Below, piece by piece: positions 5,570 to 13,889 of a stretch of DNA of 14,031 nt. The DNA lies in the NCBI GenBank assembly GCA_002778535.1, contig PFBP01000002.1:404-14434 (forward strand), given 5' to 3'. Numbering within the stretch: position 1 is the first letter of the stretch; each line of letters starts with the position of its first letter. The translations under genes and the position numbers were made by a program. The DNA is from Candidatus Kuenenbacteria bacterium CG10_big_fil_rev_8_21_14_0_10_36_11 (lineage in GTDB: Bacteria; Patescibacteriota; Patescibacteriia; UBA2196). The notes under the pieces were generated by a model that was given only the letters and a program-made list of their open reading frames with translations, did not search any database and had not been told where the DNA came from.

Positions 5570-6316
5570 TTAAGCCATAAATTCTATATTTGGAAATTTT
5601 TTCAATGAATACTCAAAAACCGCTTTATTTTTATAATAAGAATTTGGATACAATTTCACTCGTTTACCTAGTAAAGTAGCGGCAATAGCAACATGCAGTC
5701 TATCTGTATTAATTTGATTATATTTTTGTAATATTGCAAAAAACTCATCGAGCGGTTTGGTGGCATATCCGTCATACGAGATATCAATATTATTAGCATC
5801 CTGTTTCGTCCGTAAAAACGATTCTTGGTCTGAACGAAAGGCTTCAAGCACTCCGCTTCCGTTAACCATAGCAGGAAACGAATTATAAAATGCGCAATCA
5901 TGCCATAAATATACTTTACCAGTTTTGACATTCTCCTCTACAAATTTAGTTGATACAATCTCTCTACAAAATATTGTCGTATCACCTTGCATATTGTTTA
6001 GAGTTTTAATTTGCTTATCGCCAAAGATTGTATGCGGTAAGATGACTACATCTTTATAAAGTGCGGGTTTAGCGGTTAAAAAATCGCGGACATCGGTGTA
6101 ATAATCGACAAAATTTCCGCCTCCGTCAATAAAGAGCACTTCGTGTTTATTTTCTGATGTTAAGTCGACATAATCCACCTTGATGTTAAGCTCTGACAAT
6201 AACTTCATCGTTCCGTGCCAAATTAAAGAATCGCCGTAATTTCCCATAAAACGAAAAAAATCGACGGTAGAATCTCTGTATTTTTCAAGATATTTTTTTA
6301 AATCGTACTCTTGCAT
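5570..6316 (-). CDS. Polysaccharide pyruvyl transferase family protein
   Basis: The family adds pyruvyl (ketal) groups from PEP to sugars of exopolysaccharides and cell-wall polymers. In this 248-aa protein I see the N-terminal GNYGDSLIW (25-33), the hydrophobic strand with GGGNF (65-69), ILPHT (92-96), FCRE (116-119), FRSD (160-163) and the late signature TDRLHVAIAATLLGK (204-218) followed by KLYPNSYYKNK. These match PF04230 members such as the EpsO/EpsI type, though it is on the short side. It starts 19 nt inside the 3' end of the carbamoyltransferase gene, which implies translational coupling and joint action on the same glycan. It is probably cytoplasmic, since no signal or membrane segment is visible. 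The family is more certain than the reaction. Confidence 0.88.
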   Translation of the reverse strand: MQEYDLKKYLEKYRDSTVDFFRFMGNYGDSLIWHGTMKLLSELNIKVDYVDLTSENKHEVLFIDGGGNFVDYYTDVRDFLTAKPALYKDVVILPHTIFGDKQIKTLNNMQGDTTIFCREIVSTKFVEENVKTGKVYLWHDCAFYNSFPAMVNGSGVLEAFRSDQESFLRTKQDANNIDISYDGYATKPLDEFFAILQKYNQINTDRLHVAIAATLLGKRVKLYPNSYYKNKAVFEYSLKKFPNIEFMA

Positions 6317-7929
6317 AATTCGTCGTTATGATTAGATGATTTTATAATTATGCCATTGTATATTAGTACCTTAGGGCCTTCTATCTTATTATAGATCATC
6401 ACACTGTCTTCAAGACTATTTACGATTGGATCTCCTTTTAGATTTAGAGAAGTATTAAGCAAAACGTAAATACCCGTTCTGTCTCCGAATTTTTCTATAA
6501 GATCGTGAAAAAACGGATTCATTGACATGCTTACGGTCTGAGCTCTGGCGGTACCATTACAATGAATCCCTCCTTGGATTTTTCCCCGTTCAAATTTAAT
6601 AACATCATACCTATATAACATAAACGGCGATTGAAGAGGACCGACAAAATAATCATTAACCCTCTCCTCAATAACCGCAGGTGCTACGGGGCGGTATTTC
6701 TCTCTCTGCTTGATTGTCTCGCTTAATTTTACCTTTACTTCCAAACTGTCCGGCCTTGTGATTAAAGATCTGTTTCCTAGTGCTCTTGGGCCAATCTCTG
6801 CTTGGCCATGATGTAAAATAGCCACACCGTTTTCTAATAAAACATTAATAACTCTGTTGATGGTGTCAGAATTATACTCTGTTGTCGCAGGTCCCATTCC
6901 AAGATAAGGTAAATTAGCATCCGGCCGTACGCCAAGCACTTTATTAATTAAAATACATAATGCTCCTAGCGATTGTCCTGTATCGTCGCAGCAAGGTGCA
7001 ATAAAATGCCGCATATGAGGAAATTTATTTAAAATAGCAGTATTAAGATCCAGATTAAGCCCGGTTCCTCCAGCGAGAACAAAATTATCCCCATCCCTAT
7101 ACATCTGGCTGATAACTTGTTTTGTATTTTCAAGCCGTCGCTTTGTAAAAAAACTTTGTAATGTTGCGCAAAAATCCTTAGCTCTCTCGTCCGGAATGGG
7201 TACCGATGCTGCTCCCCTTAAACCTGGAAATGCCTGATTCAGTATTTTTTCCCCAATAGGATAATCTACTGTCTCTAAATTGCGGTAAATACTTTCCAAT
7301 GTATGCAGGTATTCTTGCCGTACCTTGCCGAATGCCGCCAGCGCCATTAATTTGCCTTCGCAAGGCTTGGCGTTATATATGAATGCAGCACATGAGGCAT
7401 ATGTCTTACCCGTAATAAGCTTTGGTATTGCGATCTCGTTTCGCTCGATAGCATCTTGGTCACCCCGATAAGCTACAAAGCACTCGCCAACACCAATTTT
7501 AGGATCGTGATCGCCTCCACCATCGCACGTTGTTATAATGGCATGCTCAAAAGGTGATAAAAGATATGTGGCCGCATGGCAAAGATGATGATTAACAATT
7601 AACACATTTCGCCTCAATCCCATGATGTCAATTTTCTTCCAATAGGGTTCTCTTGGTCGTCCTGTTTGCAAATCAATAATATCGCTCTTTGTTAGATAGA
7701 GATTATTTAACGTTGCCATAGCCCAATAAGACACATCTTCAGCTTTCTTGCCTAAATACTTTAATCCTTCATGAATAAGACGCTGCATCTCTTCCTGATT
7801 GCATCCCTTCTTTTTTTTTCTAAAAATTCTTTCGGCTTCTAGCACAAGAATCACTTTCTTGCCAATAGCAAAAGACACCGATGAATCGTGAATATTATAT
7901 GCAAAGGCGCAGGAGAGATATTCTTTCAT
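6298..7929 (-). CDS. O-carbamoyltransferase, NodU/TobZ family
   Basis: NodU/TobZ enzymes make carbamoyl-AMP from carbamoyl phosphate and ATP and transfer the carbamoyl group to a sugar or antibiotic hydroxyl. The 543-aa length is typical. The N-terminal Kae1-like domain has YNIHDSSVSF, LEAER (30-34), NHHLCHAATYL with H114 and H118 as likely metal ligands, CDGGGDHD (135-142) and LAGGTGLNLDLN (285-296). The C-terminal domain shows GQAEIGPRALGNRSL (375-389), KYRPVAPAV (411-419), HCNGTARAQTV (456-466) and LLNTSLNLKGDPIV (490-503). It starts 11 bp after the methyltransferase stop and overlaps the pyruvyl transferase gene by 19 nt. The context suggests carbamoylation of a surface glycan; a secondary-metabolite target is less likely in a reduced genome. 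Confidence 0.95.
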   Translation of the reverse strand: MKEYLSCAFAYNIHDSSVSFAIGKKVILVLEAERIFRKKKKGCNQEEMQRLIHEGLKYLGKKAEDVSYWAMATLNNLYLTKSDIIDLQTGRPREPYWKKIDIMGLRRNVLIVNHHLCHAATYLLSPFEHAIITTCDGGGDHDPKIGVGECFVAYRGDQDAIERNEIAIPKLITGKTYASCAAFIYNAKPCEGKLMALAAFGKVRQEYLHTLESIYRNLETVDYPIGEKILNQAFPGLRGAASVPIPDERAKDFCATLQSFFTKRRLENTKQVISQMYRDGDNFVLAGGTGLNLDLNTAILNKFPHMRHFIAPCCDDTGQSLGALCILINKVLGVRPDANLPYLGMGPATTEYNSDTINRVINVLLENGVAILHHGQAEIGPRALGNRSLITRPDSLEVKVKLSETIKQREKYRPVAPAVIEERVNDYFVGPLQSPFMLYRYDVIKFERGKIQGGIHCNGTARAQTVSMSMNPFFHDLIEKFGDRTGIYVLLNTSLNLKGDPIVNSLEDSVMIYNKIEGPKVLIYNGIIIKSSNHNDELCKSTI

Positions 7930-7940
7930 AAAGAGTTATC

Positions 7941-8972
7941 TTAATTCTGCTTTAATCTGCATACAAAAATTTTCGGCCGAAGATACGCATTAACCGATGT
8001 CATAAATTTTAGTTCTAGAGTTCGTATAATTTGAAATTTTGATTTCAGAATAATTTTTTCCAGGATTTTGTGCTCGCTCGTATAAACAACCAACCTGCCG
8101 TTGTGATTTAACGACTCTTGACAGTATTCGACAAAACACCGATACAGATCTTCCAAATTCTCGTTTTTTGATATGGACATGCCGAACGGTAGATCAGATG
8201 TAATTGCGTCAAATTGGCCCAAATTGGGCTTGTCAAAAATATTTTTCTCTTTGAGTTGTATATTTTTTATTAGTCCTGCTTTTTTTATGTTTTGTATTGC
8301 CAAAGAGATACATTGTTTGTCGTTATCAAAACCAATCATTTGTTTAAGGTTTGGATAACATTGACCAGCCTCGATAAGTAATGTTGCGCTTCCGGAAAAA
8401 ATATTTAAATAAGAATTTGCATTCTCTAGTTCGCATAAAGAATTTAGTGCGTATGCGATCGTCGAGTCCATTGCACCGCTCATATTTTTTAGCTTATAGT
8501 TTCTGACAGATAAAGGCCTGCGGGTAATCTGAATACCAATTTCCCATATTTCATCAGCTTTAGCAATATGTATTTTCATGTCTGCATCTTCTGCCACAGT
8601 CAACTTGTATGTCTTTTGAATATATTCAGCAATAGAAAGAATTATTGGCGAATCGTCTCCAGCACAACTTATTCTGAAAGTTTTGAAAGCTTTTCTGTCA
8701 TCATTTAACACTAATGTTATCAGATTGCCTAAAATGGATTTATGATTAGAAATATAAAGCGGATTATATTTAAAATCACGTATTACAATATAAGCTCGTG
8801 AAACACTTCTCAAATTTTTAATTTTAACTAAACTCTGCACAAAATTTAAATAAAGTAAATCAGTTTTTTCATTAATAACTTGAAAATTCTGATATTGGCT
8901 TATTTCTTTTAAAACAATTTCTTTAAGACCGGCAATAAAAGCTAATTTAATTTCTAATTTTGGTTTGTTCAT
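7941..8972 (-). CDS. THUMP-type SAM-dependent RNA methyltransferase (UPF0020/Trm14-like)
   Basis: The 343-aa protein has an N-terminal THUMP/ferredoxin-like part (AFKTFRISC at 95-103, then IGIQITRRPLSVRNYKL at 145-161) and a Rossmann methyltransferase. Its motifs are SGAMDSTIAYAL (165-176), the SAM loop IFSGSATLLIE (191-201), the acidic end GFDND (214-218) and the catalytic SDLPFG (259-264, the counterpart of D/N-PP-Y/F-G). This arrangement is typical of enzymes making N2-methylguanosine or related marks in tRNA or rRNA (Trm14, TrmN, RlmL families). The substrate is not predictable here, and Leu replaces the first Pro of the motif. It sits between the radical SAM gene (30-nt gap) and the carbamoyltransferase gene (11-nt gap), an unexpected position for an RNA-modification gene. 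Confidence 0.85.
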   Translation of the reverse strand: MNKPKLEIKLAFIAGLKEIVLKEISQYQNFQVINEKTDLLYLNFVQSLVKIKNLRSVSRAYIVIRDFKYNPLYISNHKSILGNLITLVLNDDRKAFKTFRISCAGDDSPIILSIAEYIQKTYKLTVAEDADMKIHIAKADEIWEIGIQITRRPLSVRNYKLKNMSGAMDSTIAYALNSLCELENANSYLNIFSGSATLLIEAGQCYPNLKQMIGFDNDKQCISLAIQNIKKAGLIKNIQLKEKNIFDKPNLGQFDAITSDLPFGMSISKNENLEDLYRCFVEYCQESLNHNGRLVVYTSEHKILEKIILKSKFQIIRTLELKFMTSVNAYLRPKIFVCRLKQN

Positions 8973-9002
8973 ATAATGAATTGGGTTATGATAAAAAAAT
9001 TA

Positions 9003-10331
9003 TTATTTTTTCATACACAGGAGTCTTTGATGTATTGGTACATATTTTATATTTATTTCCCTATAAATATCTAATTTCTCCTCTAACCCTGGCGTTTTGT
9101 AAGTATAATACCAGGCATAAAGTAGACTATCCGCTTTTATAATCTTTTCGGTTTCTTCATCTATTTCAGATGGCCTTATTACTCCGCGAAAGTTCTTAAT
9201 AATCATCTTATTCTTGTATTCATCATGAATTTTTGTTCCTACTTGCGGTCTTAAAAAGCTCATCACGACAGGCATGCCTTCATTGTATAATGCCATGGCC
9301 AAATTAATAGTATCACGGAACTCTGCTAAACTTTCGAATGGGAAACCTACTATGAAGCTTGGCGATATGTCAGGAATATATGTCCTGGCGCGATTTATCA
9401 TTTGTAGCGCTTGTTTTATTGTAATTTTTTTATTAATCTTTTTAAGAATTCTATCTGAAGCTGACTCCAATCCAAAACTCAAACTTATGCAGTTCGTATT
9501 CTTCAAGTTAGCCAACATATCGTCATCCAGCGAATCTATTCTTGCTCCAAGCACTACGTATCTAAAGTTATATTTTCCCGATTGATACAAGTCAAAAAAA
9601 TCGTAACATCTCTTCTTTGAAAGAAAAAATAAATCGTCTACAAACACAACATAGTCCAGATTATATCTTCCTAAAATATAATCCGCCTCATCAAACACTT
9701 GCCTAAGCGGCTTGAGTTGTACTTTTCCGCCCCACATGTTCCGATTATAACAAAAACTACAATCATACGGACAGCCATAGGAAGTAATAACAGAAGAGGC
9801 GATGTTATAATTATTTGCCTCTATGTCAGTACGGTCCGCAGGATTATACTTCCATTGCTTTGTTTTTTGATTTCTAACAATGTGATTGTTTTTGCGATAT
9901 ACCAGATTAGGGATATCTCTCAAGCCGCGCGGCAGATTACGCTTCTTCTCAAGAATGTTTATTAACTCAACTACGGCCGTTTCTCCTTTGCCCTCCACCA
10001 CATAGTCCACCGATCTGACATGTTCCAGTATCATTTCCGAGATTGGAGATACTCCAGGTCCACCTAATATTATCTTTTTCTCAGAATTTTTGTCTTTAAT
10101 TGCCTTAACTGTCTGAAAAAGCCAAGGAAGCATCATGGAAACGGTACTTATCAGCAAATATTCCGAATCATCGGAGAGAAAATCTGGCTTATGTATTCCA
10201 TTATCAATAGTCTGTAAGTCAAGAAATTTAACCTGGTACCCTTCATTTCTTAGGGCAGCTAAAATCTGCAAACATCCTAAAGGAGTCCATTTATCTCCTG
10301 CCACATAATTTACCAAAGTTATTTTTGCCAT
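9003..10331 (-). CDS. B12-binding-domain radical SAM protein
   Basis: The N-terminus (1-130) has the layout of a cobalamin-binding domain of the BchE/HpnJ type: TPLGCLQILAALRNEGYQV (16-34), LILISTVS-like strand 59-65, ILGGPGVSP (88-96) and VDYVVEGKGETAVVEL (108-123). The radical SAM core starts at ITSYGCPYDCSFCYNRN with C187, C191 and C194 binding a 4Fe-4S cluster, followed by YVVFVDDLFF and SLSFGLESASDRILKKINK. The 442-aa length is typical. Such enzymes methylate unreactive carbons or perform other radical rearrangements. The substrate is unknown; the operon suggests a sugar or lipid carrier. The classical cobalamin DxHxxG motif is not obvious, which is common in this branch, so B12 binding is inferred. 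It starts 13 nt inside the preceding glycosyltransferase gene. Confidence 0.9.
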   Translation of the reverse strand: MAKITLVNYVAGDKWTPLGCLQILAALRNEGYQVKFLDLQTIDNGIHKPDFLSDDSEYLLISTVSMMLPWLFQTVKAIKDKNSEKKIILGGPGVSPISEMILEHVRSVDYVVEGKGETAVVELINILEKKRNLPRGLRDIPNLVYRKNNHIVRNQKTKQWKYNPADRTDIEANNYNIASSVITSYGCPYDCSFCYNRNMWGGKVQLKPLRQVFDEADYILGRYNLDYVVFVDDLFFLSKKRCYDFFDLYQSGKYNFRYVVLGARIDSLDDDMLANLKNTNCISLSFGLESASDRILKKINKKITIKQALQMINRARTYIPDISPSFIVGFPFESLAEFRDTINLAMALYNEGMPVVMSFLRPQVGTKIHDEYKNKMIIKNFRGVIRPSEIDEETEKIIKADSLLYAWYYTYKTPGLEEKLDIYREINIKYVPIHQRLLCMKK

Positions 10332-12796
10332 AAAATGCTGATTTGGTTAAAAACATCGTTAACTCTAATTCTATCCATACAAAATTCCTCGCAACAATCC
10401 ACTTCCTCCTGTCTGTAATTGTGCTTGCAAAGCTTATGTCTGGTTCTATCATAGATAGGTACAGCATGCTCTGATATGTGTATATAGTCCGGCCGAGTTG
10501 CCCCAAAAATAATAAATGCCCTTTTATTGAAGCTTTGAGCGATTATTGCTGGGCCAGAGTCATTTCCGATAAAAAGTTTGCAATGCTTAATAAGCGACAT
10601 CATTTCACCAAACGAATAATGTTTCTCAAGTACCACACATTTAATATGGTATTCCGCTTCCAGCAGTTTTGATAATGCAATAAACTTTTTATACCCCCAG
10701 TTTCTCTTTTTCTCTTCCCACGAACTAGTAAAAGGAGCTATTAAAATATATTCACCGTCGACAATATTATCCCAATCGCTATTTAGCATCGGAATATCTT
10801 TGATGGTCACATCACCGAAGCCGATGGATTCCATATATCCCTGTATATATGTTTTTTGGTTATTACTAAGTTCGTAAATCAGTCTTATCGTTATATCGCA
10901 GTCAATTTCTCCCGAATTAATTTGACTGTATTTATACACCTTATCGTAAATACTAAATAATGATGCCATATTTCCCACTTCAGTAGCTAAACAGACCTGA
11001 TCCACATATTTTAACAAAAATCGCGCAATCGGTTCGGCCATAATGACATCGCCCAAGTATCCGCTACGGACCAAACAAACTGATTTTATTTTTCCGCTTT
11101 CTATTTTTCTCCTAAAATATTTCCTATACCAAACAGATAGAGTGGCGTCGTAAATTATCCTATCCTCTGGCACGATTGTTCCCCAAAATGTCCTGTGCTC
11201 GGAAAACCACCTTTTGTTAATTTCATCAACATTATCTTTAAAATCCTTAATGTACTGCCTAATTGTTCGAATCCGCTCAAGCCACGGAGCACTGGCATCC
11301 GAGGTTGAATCGTGCTCAAATGATGCTAATTTTTCCCATTTTTTATATATGTCCTCTGCCTTGCCTCTAAACTCAAAATGTAGCAATCTCGCTTCGTTCT
11401 TCGGAACAATAAAAGGATTCCAATGATACTCGCCAAAAAATTCAGGATTTTTTCCCGTCTCTACATAATGCCCTCCCACGACGATTTCCATGTTTTTATG
11501 ATTCTTTACAATAGCCTTCCTGAAATGACCATATTCTTGCCATTCTTTTTCAGGCCACGGATAATAATACTTCGTCGTATCTATCGGATTGACCGGAGCG
11601 CACGTATAATCAGTAAGCGTGTAATCAAACAGCGCATTCGCCCAACCAATAGTTGCGTAAGGAATACCATTATTCTCTATATGTGCTACAAAATCGTGAA
11701 TCGACCCATCCTTTACCGAAAGGAACTCATCGGCATCCAAGAAAATAAACCAATCGATTTTGTAATTTGCATTAGCATAGCCAAGTAATTTGTTTGCAAT
11801 CTTCACATGATCAAAAACCGGATCTTTTTCTTCAATCACAACAACCCTTGGATCGTCTTTGTATGAATCCAATATTTTGTTTGTACCATCGGTTGAACAG
11901 TGATTGGCAATGAATATATAATCGAAACCGAGATCGAGATGGTACGAAATATTAAAATCAATGTACGACTCCTCGTCCCTGACAGACATAAGAATTGCAA
12001 TGATATTATTTGTTTCATTGATATTCTCTAAATTTGCCTTTGATTTATCACCCAAAATCTCATCTAGTGTATGCTTAAACTTATAAAACGCTGGGTGAGT
12101 AGGATAAGTAGCATGGAATACTGTTACACCGTCTAAACTCTCTATACCGATGTTTGAAGTCTCGCTAATGAGCATATACTTCGCTTTTGGCAATATAAAT
12201 AGTTCACCGTTTACCGCATACTTCGTAAGTGCAACTGCTAATGCTCCCTGTTCGTCGTGGTGAGTTTGTTCACTCATCTTTATATTCTTCTGCCACCATT
12301 CAAATTCCTCAGTTAAATCCTTAGAAATATCATATCCTGCTTTTTGTAAAAAGAGGCCGGCATTTACAAAAGGCATATCTGAAGTCGCTTTTTTATGCAT
12401 CGCACCATGCTGATATGGTTTACCTAAAAACTCATCCATAATAGCAAACTTAATTTTCTGATCTGACAATATTAGATCAATCTCTTCTGGATATTTCAAC
12501 AAAAAAATGTCAGAATCTACATAAAACTCATCCTGAGTAACATCCAATCTTGAAGAAGGACACCACTTTTGCCATGTTGCCTTGGACTTAATACAAAACT
12601 TAGAGTTATTACTTGTTGGAAACTCTTTAACATCTACACCTGCACCAAGTTGCTTTGAAACAAAATCAGCATTATCCGTATAAATAATATACTGATGGCC
12701 ACTTCCAAACTGTTTTCTGAATGAAAGAACGCTATAGCGAAGCAATTCGATATTCTTTGAAATATGTTCTTCCCAAATTGACCATCGGAAAATCAT
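10319..12796 (-). CDS. Three-domain glycosyltransferase fusion (GT-A + GT2/GT92-like + GT9-like)
   Basis: This 825-aa protein appears to join three sugar transferases. Residues 1-250 look like a GT-A enzyme: strand YIIYTDNADFV (36-46), DEFYVDSDIFLL with the DxD at 94-96, NAGLFLQKAGYD (145-156) and TVFHATYPTHPAF (225-237). Residues 264-560 resemble GT2/GT92-type proteins: IIAILMSVRDEESYIDFNIS (265-284), NHCSTDGTNKIL (298-309), FIFLDADEFLSV (350-361) with DAD as metal site, and LLHFEFRG (471-478). Residues 570-825 are GT9 (heptosyltransferase)-like: SVCLVRSGYLGDVIMAEP (572-589), LIAPFTSSWEEKKRNWG (685-701), CKLFIGNDSGPAIIAQ (739-754), and a C-terminal Cys cluster (C790, C801, C802, C806). The ATG overlaps the stop of the upstream broken glycosyltransferase (ATGA). 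It may add consecutive sugars to one acceptor, a role inferred from the fusion. Confidence 0.88.
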   Translation of the reverse strand: MIFRWSIWEEHISKNIELLRYSVLSFRKQFGSGHQYIIYTDNADFVSKQLGAGVDVKEFPTSNNSKFCIKSKATWQKWCPSSRLDVTQDEFYVDSDIFLLKYPEEIDLILSDQKIKFAIMDEFLGKPYQHGAMHKKATSDMPFVNAGLFLQKAGYDISKDLTEEFEWWQKNIKMSEQTHHDEQGALAVALTKYAVNGELFILPKAKYMLISETSNIGIESLDGVTVFHATYPTHPAFYKFKHTLDEILGDKSKANLENINETNNIIAILMSVRDEESYIDFNISYHLDLGFDYIFIANHCSTDGTNKILDSYKDDPRVVVIEEKDPVFDHVKIANKLLGYANANYKIDWFIFLDADEFLSVKDGSIHDFVAHIENNGIPYATIGWANALFDYTLTDYTCAPVNPIDTTKYYYPWPEKEWQEYGHFRKAIVKNHKNMEIVVGGHYVETGKNPEFFGEYHWNPFIVPKNEARLLHFEFRGKAEDIYKKWEKLASFEHDSTSDASAPWLERIRTIRQYIKDFKDNVDEINKRWFSEHRTFWGTIVPEDRIIYDATLSVWYRKYFRRKIESGKIKSVCLVRSGYLGDVIMAEPIARFLLKYVDQVCLATEVGNMASLFSIYDKVYKYSQINSGEIDCDITIRLIYELSNNQKTYIQGYMESIGFGDVTIKDIPMLNSDWDNIVDGEYILIAPFTSSWEEKKRNWGYKKFIALSKLLEAEYHIKCVVLEKHYSFGEMMSLIKHCKLFIGNDSGPAIIAQSFNKRAFIIFGATRPDYIHISEHAVPIYDRTRHKLCKHNYRQEEVDCCEEFCMDRIRVNDVFNQISILWQK

Positions 12797-13759
12797 ATAA
12801 AATTAATCCCTTTAAGGAAAGTTCTAATAGTTTCAAAATAATTAAATATGGATAGGCTTCTACTATTAGATTTATACATGCTGTTTCTCTCATTATTGCC
12901 TAATCTAGCCGCCCTGAGGATTCCATCTGAAAAACCTTTTTTATCATATGGATTGACCCATACACACTGCTTCCAATAACTCTTTCAAACCCTTAGCAAT
13001 AGAAGCTCTGCCCCAACTAAAAATAATTTTAGATTTTTGATCAATGTTTATACCAAACTTTCTAAGATCGGATATATCAAATTTATTATCAAGGAATCTT
13101 TTATAACGACCAAAATAAAGTCCATTTATCAGATAATCATTTCCAGTAAAAGAAAGACTGTAATCTTTTATTAGATGTTGCGAAAAATTTCTGCCGATTG
13201 CAAGTACGGATGCGTTGGAATCTTCTTGAATTGCATGAAAAGCTTCTTTTTCAAGTTTCACTCTCTTTTGTCGCCAATCCTCATCTCCGAACTCATGGTT
13301 TAAACCAGCACTACGGGGCATATAAAAACATCTCAACTTCTTGCCAAATATTTGTTGTTTAAATTTATGAAAAAGCAAAAACGGAGTATCGTGTAACATT
13401 AAAACATTGTCATCTTCATCTTTCAAAATTACATTTAGGGCTGTAGCCAAGGACGCGCACGCATACTCCCACTGAGGAAAACTCTGCCACATATTGAATT
13501 CACTAAAACCGGCGGAGCCATTACAAAGAGGGATAAGGTGGCCGCCAGTCTTTTTGACGAGCGCAATACTATTTTTTAAGCATTCCCGATTAAATGCCTT
13601 CCCTTTTGGATCCGCAGAAATATAAGCTAAACTAATTTTGATCTTTTCAGAATCTGCCAACTCATTTAAGGAAGAAATGGTATCTTGCATTGTTGTGCCA
13701 ATACCGCAGTAGTAAGTACTGATACCATCATATGATGCAATAATTAAGTGTTTTTTCAT
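12793..13759 (-). pseudogene. GT-B glycosyltransferase with internal deletion and frame change
   Basis: The first frame (13759 down to 12944) gives 271 aa: ASYDGISTYYCGIGT near the start, LMLHDTPFLL (about 119-128), FYMPRSAGLNHEF, VLAIGRNFSQHL and finally IIFSWGRASIAKGLKELLEA, which is the opening of the C-terminal nucleotide-binding domain. It then runs into V-C-M-G-Q-S-I-stop. Another frame continues from about 12963 with VWVNPYDKKGFSDGILRAAR and a helical tail to TGA at 12793-12795; VNPYD is a hallmark of the end of that same domain in GT4/GT20 enzymes. The middle of the domain is missing, so a deletion of a few hundred bases, out of frame, is the simplest reading. The distal frame's TGA overlaps the next gene's ATG (ATGA), so the gene was once coupled to the 825-aa glycosyltransferase. 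Confidence 0.85.
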
Positions 13760-13764
13760 AAAAT

Positions 13765-13839
13765 TTATTTAAATAATCCTGCCACCGGCACGCCGAGGGC
13801 TTTGATTACTTTATGTATTATCTTACTTAATTCTCGCAT
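13765..13839 (-). CDS. Possible 24-codon leader or micro-ORF
   Basis: ATG at 13839 to TAA at 13765-13767 encodes 24 aa with an amphipathic look (MRELSKIIHKVIKALGVPVA followed by GLFK) and ends 5 nt before the glycosyltransferase ATG. It could be a leader peptide coupled to that gene or pure chance. A candidate -10 directly abuts its ATG, which would put transcription start inside it, so both cannot be right. There is no clear Shine-Dalgarno. Confidence 0.22.
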   Translation of the reverse strand: MRELSKIIHKVIKALGVPVAGLFK

Positions 13840-13867
13840 ATTTTAGCCCTAAAGTAAAGTAAAACAA
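13840..13867 (-). promoter_or_regulatory. Weak candidate promoter for the glycan operon
   Basis: TTGTTT (13867-13862), 16 nt and TAAAAT (13845-13840) on the minus strand lie between the tRNA terminator and the first cluster gene. It is the only promoter-like pair I see there. The -35 coincides with the T-tract of the terminator. Confidence 0.28.
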
Positions 13868-13889
13868 GAAAACACCTCATTATGAGGTG
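13862..13889 (-). terminator. Rho-independent terminator of the tRNA-Asn transcript
   Basis: On the minus strand the hairpin CACCTCATAATGAGGTG (13889-13873) is followed by TTTTCTTGTTTT. It lies 75 nt after the tRNA CCA end. One arm (CACCTC) is the last part of the 87-bp repeat; in the left copy this arm has no partner, so that copy is not a terminator. Confidence 0.8.
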
